DNA of 64,000 nucleotides from Dipteronia dyeriana (lineage: Eukaryota > Streptophyta > Magnoliopsida > Sapindales > Sapindaceae), in assembly GCA_032871835.1 (NCBI GenBank), contig CM065301.1, positions 8,564,413 to 8,628,412 on the forward strand. The letters run 5' to 3'. Below, in pieces: positions 24,521 through 36,688 of the stretch; positions within the stretch are counted from its first letter, which is position 1, and each line of letters starts with the position of its first letter. A program made the translations under genes and the position numbers. Under the pieces are notes generated by a model. The model was not told the origin of the DNA, made no database searches, and saw only the letters and a program-made list of their open reading frames with translations.

Positions 24521-25179
24521 AAAATACTCGGGACCATTAATTTTGTAAAATTCCCGAATGGGAAGAGAAGTTGAAAGTAGCATGTCAGCCGAGTAAAGTC
24601 AGTCGACTTTAGCCAAAAGGCAAACTCGATGCACCAGATTCTAAAAAACGGCTCGGGGCACCGTCGGGAAAAATCCTGATAAAATGCACAGCTGTGTTAA
24701 GCAATTTAAAAGCTTGACGATTCGACAAACCCTTGCGCAGATAAAACTAGGAGACATCCTCAGTGACTTGCGTAAGGACTCAAACGTATGATCGTGGTGA
24801 GCTTCGATGTAACGTTCGGGTAGCAACCGAGTATGAGGCATGAGCATAAACCTACTCGCTTGTCTCAAGATATATCTGTTAATAATATTAGTCAGTTTAA
24901 TAAGATACTTGGCACATGAAATCGCGTTAGCTAGTTTAATAAGATACTTGGCGTTAGAAATTGTTCGGGTAACGAAACTACTCAGTTAAATAAGATACTC
25001 GGTGAAGTTAATCGGGCAACAGAGTTAGCCAGCTAAAAAAGATACTTGGTGATTAAAGGAGTTATTAACAATAGCTAGTTGAGATATTTAGCATTTCAAA
25101 TTCATGACAAAGCTTGACAAAATATGGAACTTCATTGATCATAATTCTTTTTTACAAACGCAAAATTTTTCAAATACAC

Positions 25180-28100
25180 CTAAGGCTGAGATGAGGATTT
25201 AAAGCTCTTGCCAATGTTCGAGTCGGGTACCATTTCGTATTCATGGAGAAGACCTTCATTAGAAGGCCAGACGATTGAGTCAATCGAGTCATCCATCAAT
25301 TCATTGTAATCCGTTCCAGGGACCGGTCCAACGTCAGGCTTCGACCCATCGACACCAACTTCTTGACTAGCATAAAAGGTCGAAAGGGAATGCTCCAATG
25401 GAACCTCCAAATGCATAGGATGAGGCTCTTTGCATTGGATTCAACAGTAAGCTCTTCATTCCTTCATTTGAGTTCGAAGAGACTCCAATGACCGGTCTAC
25501 ATGGTTTTTAATTGATAGCTCCAAGTTGGCCCAAGCTCTATCAGTTGCCCAATTCTTGACCTTAAAGAATTCGTCAGCCGAGACCAGCCCCCGTTGGAAC
25601 TCTCTGAGGAGTAAGACATCATAGGCTGGGGACCTTTTGAAGCGATCAACCTCTCAGACTTCAAGTTCCAGTCGGGCTTCATTCGAAAGAGATTCGACAG
25701 TCAAGGCCTGGCGCTTAAGATCTTCAATTTTCTACTCGTAAGACGATTTGGCTGGCTCAGCCTCTTGTTCAGCCTTGAGCATTGACTCCTGGGCGGCAGA
25801 TAGCGGTGGGCGCGGTTCGGTTCGGTTTACCCAAATTTAAACCGGTTTAAACCGAATAAGAAATGGTAATCGAACTGAACTGAACTGATTTGAATCGGTT
25901 CGGATCATTTCGGTTTTGAGCCTAATTACCTTTTTGATTTGATGGGCTTAATGAGTTTTTTTTAAATATATTTTAAAATTTGATGGGCTCTTGTTGCCTT
26001 GTTGGATTCTAACTTTGGACCAACGTTTCATAAATTGTAATAGCCCAATTGCCCAAGCCCAAATCAAACATAACTAATAACATTTAATTTATAATTCATT
26101 CAAAAAGATCACAAATTGAATAAATCTAAAATTCAATTTTCAGAAGCCACTGTTGACATACTACAAACATACAGTACAATTTTCACAAGTGACAATGTAA
26201 CATACAGTTCAATTTCCCAAGATAAAAACTCTAAATCATAAATCCAAGCTCCAAATAAATATTACAATCCAAATCCAAACTCCAAATCAAAATTACATCC
26301 AAAACAAACAAATAAAAGTAGTAAAATAATTCCAACTTCCTGCATTCATAAATGAAACAATAATTAGTAATGAATGTTAAATGTGTAAGTTGCATCCATG
26401 TTAGAAGGTTGCAAAGCTATCAAACAATTATGAATATACAACTCCCCTCCATTGCATCATCCTTAGGATCAATCTCCATCAACAAACCATTTCCATACAA
26501 ATAAAAACAAAAATATGTAATTAAAACCTATAGAATATTATTTTTACTAATTAAAGCACTCAAAACCTTAAGCCAGAAAATGAAGTCCTATATTATGTGC
26601 ATGAATTCTATATTTCTATTATATGTGGTCTCCTGTACATGTTTCAACTTATAATAATGTCCAGATTTTGTAAATGAATATAACAAAGTAAATGTGGTGT
26701 TTTAGTTTCACCACAATACAGCTGCTGACCAACTGTCATACCTTCCTCAACATCACTATTAAAATCTACAAAGATGTATAGTTCAACAATAATTTATGTG
26801 TATAAAGAGACTAACCGGGCTCGATTAAAATCTACAGTCACAATACAAATTCCATTCTTACATACAAAAAAAAATCCCTTAGGATAGGTATATGATATAA
26901 TTAGTTGCTAATTAATTGATATAATTAGTTGCTAATTCTTGACAGACAATTATCTTCGTCAGAGCAAAGAAAAGAAATGCCACTTGGCAGTTGGCACTAC
27001 AAAAAAATTTCAATCTTCTTGATCATTCTAACGATATATCGGAGATCAACAACTGGACCACCATCACTGTCTTCATATCCCAAGACCACTACCCATAACA
27101 CAATTATATCAACAACTCAACAAGTTATCCACAACCCAATTTATACCATATACGTAATACGATATCAACATTCCACTCTACTTAAAAAAATTCAAAATAA
27201 GAATAAATAACATTGCTCTGACCATAACAATTTTTTCTCTGGATTTAACCTTTACCTTTGTGACATTTAGCCTTGTAAATCTGTCATTTTCAGAATCGAT
27301 AACATTTAACAAGATTTTCAACCAGCTTTTGAATCTCTCGTGGAGTGATTGTTTTGGAACTCTAAGCCGGATTTCCTAGGCTTATTTTCCTATTTCTCTC
27401 TTATTTTGTTTCTGTTGCTTTCAATTTCATTATCCAGCAGTTAGAATCAACTAAACCAATCATATTTTGATAGTCATATAACTAAATTTTAGATGATGGC
27501 TCAGCAGGCATTGATTGATAATGCATCACATAATATATACACAAAAAAAAAGTAAATATGAACGCTGAAAAAGCTCTACGTGGTTTAAGACACAAGTTTA
27601 ACAGTAGCAGTAAATTGTACAAAGCTTTTACAGAAAATAAGAGTTAATTTGTTACAATAAAACATAAAAAGTCATTTATAAAGAGGATACATTTTCTTTT
27701 CAAACATACATTTTTTATTCTAAATATTATTGCCAAGGACAAAAAAGTGACATTTATTACAATTAAAAGAAAATGCAAGGATTGGGAAGACACAACGGCT
27801 TTTGTAGACGACCACTCAAATAAAATCTCTCCCAGGCTCTCAGCTTAGTATGTCCTGAACCAAGTCATGCATCCGAACAACCCCATACTTCAACATCTAC
27901 CCATAATGGTTTTAATGTAAAGAGATAAAGTAAGAAGAAGAGTTGAAGAAGACAACAATTAACCAAAGAAGGCAAGAAGCAATCAGACGAGCTGAAGAAT
28001 AGCATAATGGATGAGCTGAAGGCTGTCTCGTTGAAGCTTTGGCTGGATATGAAGAGAGAAGATCAAACGAGTAAATACCATATCGGTGGCCATCAGACGT

Positions 28101-31065
28101 GAAACAAAAAAAAATAAGACAAAAACAAAATTAGGAAAAAAAGAAGAAGAAAATTATAAAAAGAAGAAGATAGAGTGAGTCGACTGTCAAGTACTGGAGT
28201 GACAAACCTTCTTTAAGGAACGGAGTTGAGATGGCAGCGGAGATGAGTAGATCGGATGTTGAACAATGGAGATGAGCATCGGAGATGAGTTGTAAAGATG
28301 AACAGATCAGAGGATTTGAGACTTCAGACTTAAGACTTGAGCGTCACTGAGATTCTGAGAAAGTGAGAACTGAGAAGTAGAGAAATGAGAATAGTGAAGT
28401 CGGCCGAAGAAAAAGATGAGAAGTGAAAGTGAGAAGTTTAGGGTTTTTCTTAACTTATATAGGTGGTTTAATCGGTTTAAACCGATTTTTGACAGACCAA
28501 ACCGGTTTGAACCGTTTTTTTTTTTCGATTTTCAATTATTTAAACCGCTTTAAACCGAATTCAATAGATAAACCAAACCGAACACCCTTTTTTTGGTTCG
28601 GTTCGGTTCGGTTCTGTTTCGAACTTAATGCTCACCCCTAACGGCAGATAGTAAATTTTGGAAGGATACGATCTTCTATTCCGCTGCGGAAGCTTGCTCC
28701 TCGGCCTCCATTTGCTTAGCCAAACAATGGTCGGCAAACTCTTGGACAGAGCTCACCTCTCTTCGATAGATCGCCTCAATCCGAGCACGGTTGTCTTCAC
28801 TCTCTTTGATATTGTTGCATCTGAACAAACTCAGCGAACTCAGTAACAACCTACAGGGAAGAGTAAGTTAAAAATCTAAGTCAAAAGAGCACGGAGATGA
28901 AGTTCAGGAACAAAGACTTGCGTAGCTCGCACTGTTGAAAATGTTCTGAAGACGATCTGTCGAGGAACCATTCCTAAAGCGGCTCCACTGTTTATCCCTA
29001 ATAAACGCCTGACCAGATGATATCGTCCTCAACATATCCTGGGGAGTGGGACATGTAGGATCACCCGAGGAGCCTATCCTTGTATCCTAAACTTCATGAG
29101 GGAAAGATTCGTGTTCGGATTATCCGAAGTTTTTACTCCCCTTAAAGGTGCCTCATCCTGGGCATTAGGGGAAACTCTAACATTAGCGTCATCGTCACTT
29201 TATTCAAAAAATGACACCACCCGAGGAACTTTTTTAGGATGAGCAGGAGAGCCAGTTGCCTTCCTTTTCTCAGCCCGGGTACGGTGGAAGCCGAGATCAG
29301 CCGTAGGATCTTCCTAATCTTTAGTATAATCTTGAAAGGATCCAAAAAGGTTAGGATGAAGGTTAATATGCTCATCAGGGAGTACTCTGACTCTTCCCTC
29401 ATCCCTAACAGTAAAATGCCTAGCAGGCATTTCATCAACCAGGGAACTTGGCTTACCAGACTCTGCACTAGGGTGCCCTCACTGACCGCCTTCATCTCCA
29501 GACACCTTATGAGCATTATCAACTCCAGTAGGGTCACTCGGACCACCTAACTCCCATGCGGTCGGCTGAATGACCTCTTCAGGAATATATTCAGCAAATT
29601 GCTCATCAGTTTCATTGGAATCTTCATATGACACATCATCAGGTGAAGCAATTCCTTCATTATTCAGGCAAGAAGCTTCCTTACAAATCACTTGAACAAT
29701 TGATTCACCTAGCGAGTCAGGACATCGCAGACGATGTCTACATCATACACTGAATACAAACGAGTTAGAAAAGAGAACAAGATGAGAAAAATAAGAACGA
29801 GAAAATTCTACTTACTTCATCTACGATAATCTGAAATCTGAGTAAAGAAGCCAAGTTCTATCATTTTCTTCTCATTAAAAAGATAGGACTTGCTCCTCTT
29901 TTCCAGAGTACGCATGGCCGCCCGAGCAAGTCTAGTTAACTCGGTGTCAATGAAAACAGGTCGTGACTTATTCCAGCTATCAGGAGAATAAAAAAAAACG
30001 GGGAACCCTTAACACTTCCCAATCTTTCCCAGCTGAGAGTTCGACCTTAAGTCCCAAGTTCCCTTCGGTAAAGACCCAACTATTCTTCCAGTGCTTGTTC
30101 GAGGTAGGAAAACCCCACACAAAGCCTTTCTTCTTGGAGTCTGAGGAAATATCAACTCCCCGGCTCATATTCGTTCCCTCAGGAATCCAGCTATCTGGCT
30201 GGCTAGATAGAAGAAAGTATGTCCCAGTCTGACCAGATTGCCTTAGAGTATAAAAGTGTCTAATTTTGTGAGGGGAAGACGGTGGCAAGTTCACCCGGCT
30301 CCACATGTGCCACATACACATCAAGATCCTATAGCGGTTCGGGGCAAGCTGGGCTGGAGCAATTCCCGCTTCGGTAAGAAACCAAGCAATAAAAGGCTGG
30401 AGGGGAAGAGTCACACCACAATAGAGCATGGACCCATAAATTGCTATCATGCCCAGAAGAGGGTTCCACACGGCTCTATCACCAGCAGGAGCCAGTAAAA
30501 CTGAATCGTCCATATCAAATCGAGCGCGATACTTTTCGATTTCTTCTTTCCCGACTACATTTGGCTTAGTATCATACACACTCGAAAAATCAAGAGAAAA
30601 AGGGATCCGAAAAGCCCGATGCTCTTCCTTAACATCCTTCTCGTCAACTACTTGCCTCCCGATTTGAATGCCTTTTGAACCATGTTTGTGAACCACACGG
30701 TTACTCTGATGCTTTACTATTCTAAATCGAAGATGAACCCTGTGATCAGAAACGAGAGACTCAGAACTGGAAGAAGATTCAGAACTAGAACTTAAACGAA
30801 CGTCGGGATAAAGCCCAAAAACATCAACATCTAAAAAACTAGGCTCGTCATGAGGGATTTCCCCTAATAACCTACGAACACAAGAAACCAATTGAAAATC
30901 TCCACGCTCAAGCGATTCGAAAGCTATAACAAAAAGACAATACCGTGATAGGATCCATATAAACTGACCTTTAAGGCAGATGCGAATAAACCAGGAAAAG
31001 CTTCGATGGAAGTATAAGATGAATTGGTGCGTAAGCAAGCCTGAGTTATTTTTTCCTTTCTGCAA
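25180..31065 (-). pseudogene. Antisense extra ORF of the Tat element (putative gypsy-type transposon domain), interrupted by a hAT
   Basis: Longest open piece: 31065-29980 (361 codons). Its core (A.YGSMLYCGVTLPLQPF, then TEAGIAPAQLAPN.YR, then RHFY and WVF.EG) has the features of the plant putative gypsy-type transposon domain (PF04195) as I know it. It is followed by acidic pieces (29691-29479) and, beyond the hAT, by a helical segment and a closing piece at 25416-25180. The hAT at 25801-28640 splits the helical part. Frameshifts and stops separate the pieces. This ORF is antisense to the LTR orientation (TATA box and polypurine tract on plus), as described for aORFs of Tat elements. Its function is not established. 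Confidence 0.7.
25801..28640 (-). mobile_element. Non-autonomous hAT element (2.84 kb) inside the gypsy antisense ORF
   Basis: Ends TAGCGGTGGGC and GCTCACCCCTA form a hAT-type inverted repeat (TAGGGGTGAGC read inward from the right). Flanking 8-mers are GCGGCAGA (25793-25800) and ACGGCAGA (28641-28648), 7 of 8 identical. Subterminal regions at both ends are packed with GGTTCGGTTCGG and AACCGGTTTAAACCG words. The interior shows no transposase; the stretch 28200-28430 reads on minus like a CT-rich 5' leader, so this is probably an internally deleted autonomous copy lying on the minus strand. Orientation is tentative. Confidence 0.85.
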
Positions 31066-31465
31066 AAAATGAACAACGAAACTGCCTCCTTTTTAGTTTA
31101 AATCATTCGATGGTTGAGGATACGAAACTCTAGGGTTTCGAGAAGCGAGAAAAATCAAAAATAAGGAATTGATGACGTAGGCAACGTATCAGGTGACCCA
31201 TAAGTCGTTTCTCATAAATGTTACTAGAGAAATTGAGCGGTTGAAGGACACATGTCATGTAAAGAACTAACCAAGCCGTCAGAATTTCAAAACTTCATAA
31301 TCACTGAGATTTCACATGAAGGGACAAATTGCACATGCGTGGTAACCATTAAAACACGTCATGTGAAGCGTTGTTTAAGGATTGTTCATGTATTAATGAG
31401 GCATAAAAGGTCAGAAGGTTAATTAAAACACTTTTTCCAAGAACAAAATCCTACTCGGTAAAAAT

Positions 31466-31480
31466 ATTTTAAGGGGGTAT
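31466..31480 (+). other. Polypurine tract of the gypsy element
   Basis: The sequence ttttaagggggtat lies directly before the LTR start TGTTATATG at 31481. This is the expected plus-strand primer position and marks the LTR at 31481-32331 as the 3' LTR of a plus-oriented part. Confidence 0.7.
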
Positions 31481-32331
31481 TGTTATATGTATATTTTTTC
31501 GAATGTACACGTCACTGATAGGTAGGACAATCCCTTAAAAAAATTGTTAGATGGACATCCGAGTTGGCATCTAGAATATATCCTTCAAGATATCACAAAG
31601 GAATAAGAACCCGAGTAAGTCTGAACACGAGTATTCTGCATGTTGTGTCCTACTCGGGACAGAGTGCTTAGCACATTATGTTCTACTCGGGACAATACAG
31701 GAAACCCGAATAAAGAAATCCAGCACACGATTCACACGTGGGTGAACCAAGAATCATGCTCCAATACGCAAGACATCCGTATCAAAGAGAGTTTCTAGAA
31801 AGATAATACACCAAACAGGGAGCAAGTCCAAATCAGGCAACGACTCTATCCTTCTAGAAGATTGCATATCGATTAGAAAAATAAAATCCTAAATCAGATT
31901 GTGTAATTAGAGTCCCACGAAGATTCAGATTCAACTCAAAAGATCTCCAAAACTGGAAAGAAGATAAAGATGATTCCAACAAGCCACCATTCTTAATTAA
32001 ATACAAATTCTTTTCCTTACTTGTACAACTAGGATTAGGGTTCTATGCATGTATAAATAAACCCATAATCCCATTGCTAAGAGAGATGTAGAACGAAATA
32101 TACATAAAAATCACTACAAAAGAGAAACAAAAGAGATCGAGTGGTGTAATTCTTCATTTAAATATTAGATTTGGATTGGTTGTGTATTCAGCCATCTATG
32201 GACGTTTCTCCGATCACCGGAGTTTTACCACGTAAACTCATGTCTTAATAACTTTAATTGCATTCTCTTTCTCTTTCTCTTTTGACAGGTCATTGTTGAC
32301 TTTCTTATCCATCAAGAAATCAACGTCAACA
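31481..32331 (+). repeat. Gypsy 3' LTR (plus orientation)
   Basis: 851 bp, beginning TGTTATATG and ending CGTCAACA. It is the diverged reverse complement of 38544-39380 along its whole length. A TATA box (TATAAATA, 32052-32059) gives the transcription direction as plus. Divergence from the other LTR is plainly visible (many substitutions and small indels), so the insertion is old. It is followed by GAATT at 32332-32336. Confidence 0.88.
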
Positions 32332-32336
32332 GAATT

Positions 32337-32845
32337 CAATTTATAAACAATATACAATTACAGTGGATAATAAAATATGGTTGATATTCGATATTGAATT
32401 AGAGAAATTGATGAAAAATATAAATGCAAGACTTAAAAATATTGTAATTTAGGAACGTATAACGTCTAGAAACCGGTGGTTATATTAAAAAAAATATAGC
32501 TAAAGCATATCACGTGGATGTTGGCTTCCATTATATTATATCATATCGAAGTGCCTATTCATATAGTTTTATTAACATATATAGAAATTAATGCATTAAA
32601 ATCAATGTCGTTCCTGACTATTTCGAGGTTCTTGGGCGAAATCAAAAAATTGGGTCCCTTATATATATTCATAGTTTTCAATGTATATACAAATATATAA
32701 CATGTTTTCACGTATTCAGTTCGAAAATGATAATTTCGTTAAAGTATTCATTAGAAATACCGAGTTATTTATTAATATCATTGTCATGCATTAAAATAGT
32801 TGCTAATAGCATATAAAATTTACAAAGATATACTTTTAATACAAC
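32337..32845. other. AT-rich DNA between the two gypsy parts, probable displaced flank
   Basis: About 510 bp with no gypsy-like words and no domain. Under the inversion model this is the original genomic DNA next to the 3' LTR, carried along when the segment flipped. It ends at a run of 20 T (32846-32865) that abuts the end of the integrase reading frame. Confidence 0.5.
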
Positions 32846-32869
32846 TTTTTTTTTTTTTTTTTTTTACAA

Positions 32870-34075
32870 AAACATCATAAAAACAGAGAAAAGAAAAAAG
32901 ATAATCAGACAAGTCTGTTCCTCTGATACACAATGCTTCATGACAATCTATTCTTTTAATCTTGTATGGGTCTCCCCATTTGTCGGCCAACGAGCCTGCA
33001 TCTTTGTTCTTTATGTTTAGCGATACTCTTTTGAGCACCAGGTCTCCTAACTGGAACTTTCGAACCCGAACATGAGAATTACAGTGCCGGGCTACTCTTT
33101 GTTGATATGTCACGTTTTATACTCGGGATTTCTCCGTTTTCTCTTCCAACTCATCTAAGCTTTGTAACAACATATCAACATTCTGATCTTCATCATATAG
33201 CCTGACCCTATGTGACATGTACGATGTTTCTACCGGGATAACAACTTCTATTCTGAACGTCAAAGAGAACGGAGTCTCTCCTGTAGAAGTTCTTGCTGTC
33301 GTTCGATATGCCCATAATACTTCAGGGAGTTTCTTTACCCAATTGCCTTTTTTGGCATCTAACTTTGCTTTGAGTGTGTGCTTGATGATTTTGTTTACTG
33401 CTTCAACTTGTCCATTTGTTTGAGGGTGGGCAGGTGTGGTATAATAATTTGTAATTTGGTACTCGTTGCACAATTGCCTAAATTTTTGATTATCGAACTG
33501 GGTGCTGTTGTCAGTGATAATAATATTTAAGACTTTAAATCTATAGAGTATATTTTTCTTCATAAAGTTTGTGGTATTTGCTTCCGTGATATGTACTAAC
33601 GCTTCAGCTTCTACCCACTTTGTGAAATAATCAATGGCCACAATTGTGTGCTTAGCTTCACCCCCTGTTCCTGCTGGCATTAGATCAATTAAGTCTAGTC
33701 CCCACATGGCGAATGACTATGGGTATCTGAGGCTTCTAAGTTGTTTGGGAGGCTGCCGAATATCATTGGCGATCCTTTGGCAAGCATTACAACTTTCTGA
33801 GCATCGTCGTGCATCCGATAACAAAGATGGTCAATAATAACCTTGCTTGAGTACCTTGTGTACTAAAATTCTGCCCCAATATGGTTTTCGCATACTCTAC
33901 CGTGGATTTCCTGTAGTATACGGTATGCATCTTCCTCTGATACACATCTTTGGCGTGTTCGGTACAGTTCTCCTCCAATCAATGTGTATCTTGCTGACCG
34001 ATACCTGATACGTTTGGCTTCTAAGAGATCTTCTGAGAGTACACCTTCTTCCATGTATCTTTTTAATTGAGTCAT
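32870..34075 (-). pseudogene. Gypsy integrase (broken)
   Basis: N-terminal zinc-binding part in 34075-33863 (AYRILQEIHGRVCENHIG, then a frameshift). Catalytic core in 33707-33117: first Asp in WGLDLIDLMP, second in IITDNSTQFDN, Glu in NGQVEAVN, so the DDE triad is still present. C-terminal piece (33113 down to about 32870) has GDLVLKRV and KWGDPYKI, typical of gypsy integrases. At least one frameshift separates the zinc part from the core, and a stop separates the core from the C-terminal piece. Not functional as it stands. Confidence 0.9.
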
Positions 34076-34093
34076 CCAACCATCTAACGGTGT

Positions 34094-34560
34094 TCAGATT
34101 TTTAAGACTTCAAAGTTTTTCTGCTTAACTATACTCGGTCTGAGAAGATGTGCAACCGGAATATTTTTTAGCTTGATTGTGGTTGTTGCTGATGCTAGTT
34201 TGGATAAAGCGTATGCCTTATCATTTTCTTCTCCAGGGATCTGGACAATCCTGTATTGCTTGAATTTTTGGAGAAGTTGTTTTGTTATGCCCAAATAAGC
34301 CATTATTCCTTCATCTCTGGCTTCATACTCGTCTGAAACTTGGTTGACGACCATCTACGAATCATTGAATATCTCAACCTCATCTGTTCCGAGAGCTATG
34401 CAAACTCTAAGTCCTGCTAGCAATGCCTCATATTCAGCTTGGTTATTTGTTGCTTTGAAATCGAATCTCATGGCACAGTCAATATCATATTCTTCTAGGG
34501 TGCATACCACGATCTCTACCCCGCTGCCATGAGTTTTCGAGGAACCATCGACATATAACC
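34094..34560 (-). pseudogene. Second (archaeal-type) RNase H of the Tat polyprotein
   Basis: Minus-strand reading gives LYVDGSS, then RFDFKATNNQAEYEALLAGL, a broken I.NDS position with a stop, and a basic region leading to the integrase. DGSS, NNQAEYEAL and the following D/N are the usual active-site regions of the additional RNase H that marks the Tat lineage. One in-frame stop lies near 34355. Confidence 0.8.
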
Positions 34561-34606
34561 TCTAAGAGAAACTCTTGCCTAACATCCTTTTTACTTCCAG
34601 GTTTGG

Positions 34607-35171
34607 TTATGTGAATTCTGCTACGAAATCTGCCACTGCTTGGCCTTTGAGTAATGTCCTGGGGATGTATTGAATATCAAATTCACTCAGCTTGATTGCC
34701 CATTTAGTTAATCTCTCCAAAATTTCTGGCTTCTGTAGGATTTGATTAAGTGGGCAATCGGTGAGAACCTGGATTGTATGAGCCTGAAAGTATGGCCTCA
34801 GTTTTCTTCCTGCCGAAACCAATGCTAGAGCCATTTTTTCTACCTATGAATAACTGGTTTCAGCTGGAAAAAAAAGTCTTGATGGTGTAGTACACTGGCC
34901 TCTGTACTCCGTCTTTTGTCCTGACTAGAACCGAGCTTACTGCAAATTCTGTAATGGATAAGTACAAGTGGAGTATTTCTCCCATTTTAGGTTTTGAAAG
35001 GATGAGAGTCTGTCCTAAGTACTCTTTGATTTTCAGGAATGCCTGCTCGCACTCTTCATTCCATTCAAGTCCTTTCCCTTTTTTGATCACTTTGAAAAAG
35101 AGAGCACATCTATCTGTGGTCTTTGAAATAAATTTGTCCAAGGAAGCTAAGCATCCTGTTAAGCGTTGCAC
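34607..35171 (-). pseudogene. RT-connected RNase H region of the gypsy polyprotein
   Basis: Two open pieces. 35171-34860 holds MQRLTG.LASL.KFISK and ECEQAFLKIKEYL (thumb/connection). 34834-34607 holds ALALVSAGRKLRPYFQAH, VLTDCPL and a closing AVADFVAEFT. They are in different frames. The usual E of the RNase H E.E motif region is obscured by the break between the pieces. Confidence 0.8.
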
Positions 35172-35194
35172 TTCTTATAGCGTTCTTGGCGAAG

Positions 35195-35990
35195 TCATTT
35201 CACTTCGATTCCCCTATAGTGAACTTGGAAACCAAGGAACCTTCCTGAAGGAACCCTAAATAGGCACTTGTTCGGATTTAACTTCATCCGAAATCTCCTC
35301 AAGACATCGAATGTTTCCCGCAGGTCCGAAGCATGTTCGTTTGCCGAAACACTTTTGGTTAACATGTCGTCTATGTAAACTTCCATGTTTTTTCTTATTT
35401 GACGAGCAAAGATCCTATTGACCAATCCTTAGTATGTTGCTTCAGCATTTTTTAACCCAAAAGACATCACTGTATAACAGTATAAGCCTTGATCGACCGT
35501 GAATGCTGTTTTTTCTTCATCAGTCTTATTCATTCAGATTTGATTGTATCCCGAGTAAGCGTCCATGAAACTGAGTAATTCATGACCTGATGTAGCATCG
35601 ACTAGTTGGTCTATTCTCGAATGTGGAAAACTATCCTTTGAGCAGGCCTTGTTCTGGTCTGTGAAGTCCACGCACATTCTCCACTGATAATTTTTCTTCT
35701 GGACCAAGACCACATTTGCTACCCACTGAGGGTAGTTGATTTCTCTGATCGACCCTACAGCGAGTAACTTTTCCACCTCTTACATAATTAACCAACTTCT
35801 TTCGAGGTTGAATGACCTTCTCTTTTATATTATTGGTTTCACATTTGGATCCACCGCCAAATGATGTGATATTATTCGGACATCTATTCCTACAATGTCT
35901 TCATGACTCCAAGCGAACACATCTTTGTATTCTCTAAGCAAATTAATAAGGTCCTGCTTAACCTTTCCTTCTAAATTGGCCCCAAGTTTG
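35195..35990 (-). pseudogene. Gypsy reverse transcriptase (broken)
   Basis: The upstream part reads LINLLREYKDVFAWSHED and HHLAVDP, the usual lead-in of gypsy RT. 35776-35534 gives EKLLAVGSIREI.YPQWVAN, WRMCVDFTDQNKAC and FMDAYSGYNQI. 35425-35195 gives the catalytic VYIDDMLTKS (YIDD at about 35366-35377) and the LNPNKC.F and G.FLGFQV motifs. Stops at about 35530, 35430 and 35190 break the frame. Catalytic residues remain visible. Confidence 0.9.
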
Positions 35991-36037
35991 ATCTTCTTAT
36001 TTGGTTCATCTTCCTTTAAGACTACCTCTTATATCGG

Positions 36038-36560
36038 TTAACTTTTAGATACCTCTGGTTCTTCCCTTGGATAGAACTCAAACAACAGTGATTCCTGCTC
36101 AATCTGATCTGGTTGTGTTATTGTACATACTTGTTCACTATTGTCTCTGTCTTTGTAAACCGAAAGATTAGCTCTTCTGGCCATCTCCTGGGACCCCTTG
36201 ATTACTCTTACCCCCCATTCAGTCGGGAATTTGATCATTAGAGCGTATGTAGTTGTTACTGCCTTGGTTTTGTTCATGAATGGTCGACCTAATAGTGCAT
36301 TATAAGGCCAATTGTCCAGGTCTACCACTACAAAGTCTAGTAATACTGTTTTCTGACAAGGAGCTACTCCGATCTTTATGGGCAGCTTCGCTGTCCCGAG
36401 AGACCTGACCTCGACTCCCCCGAATCTTCTGAGTGAGGTATGAAAAGATTGTAAATCCTTTCGATCCGACCTAAGCTGATCATAAACATCCACATTAAGA
36501 ATGTCTGTCGAACTACCATTGTACACTAAAATTCTTCTGACTTCTCTATGACCAATTCAG
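36038..36560 (-). pseudogene. Gypsy aspartic protease region, catalytic Asp lost
   Basis: Minus reading gives RRILVYNGSSTDIL, then VGFG-like and GTAKLPIKIG, FVVVD, YNALLGRPFMNK, TTYALMIKFPTE.GV. In Tat elements the active-site motif is V-D-N-G-S-S; here Asp is Tyr (codon tac), so the protease would be dead even without the upstream stops. Confidence 0.85.
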
Positions 36561-36688
36561 GCACTTATGACGAGAACGTCATTTGGTCGGACATCGACCC
36601 CATGTGAATCGGCTTACGTGGATATTATCGGGTCTCATCCTTCATTTATTCTTTTCGGATCTGACTCGACGGAGTTGACATCAAAATT

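Noticed and set aside
24231..24583. Phe/Leu/Ser-rich minus-strand ORFs that look like membrane proteins
   Set aside because: They come from the short tandem repeat and A-rich tracts; all frames are similarly open.
26929..27210. 93-codon ORF inside the hAT element
   Set aside because: Low-complexity composition, no resemblance to hAT transposase or any captured gene.
29239..30667. Plus-strand ORFs (29239-29550, 29963-30232, 30256-30498, 30449-30667)
   Set aside because: They lie opposite the antisense ORF of the gypsy element, whose reading on the minus strand shows a known domain.
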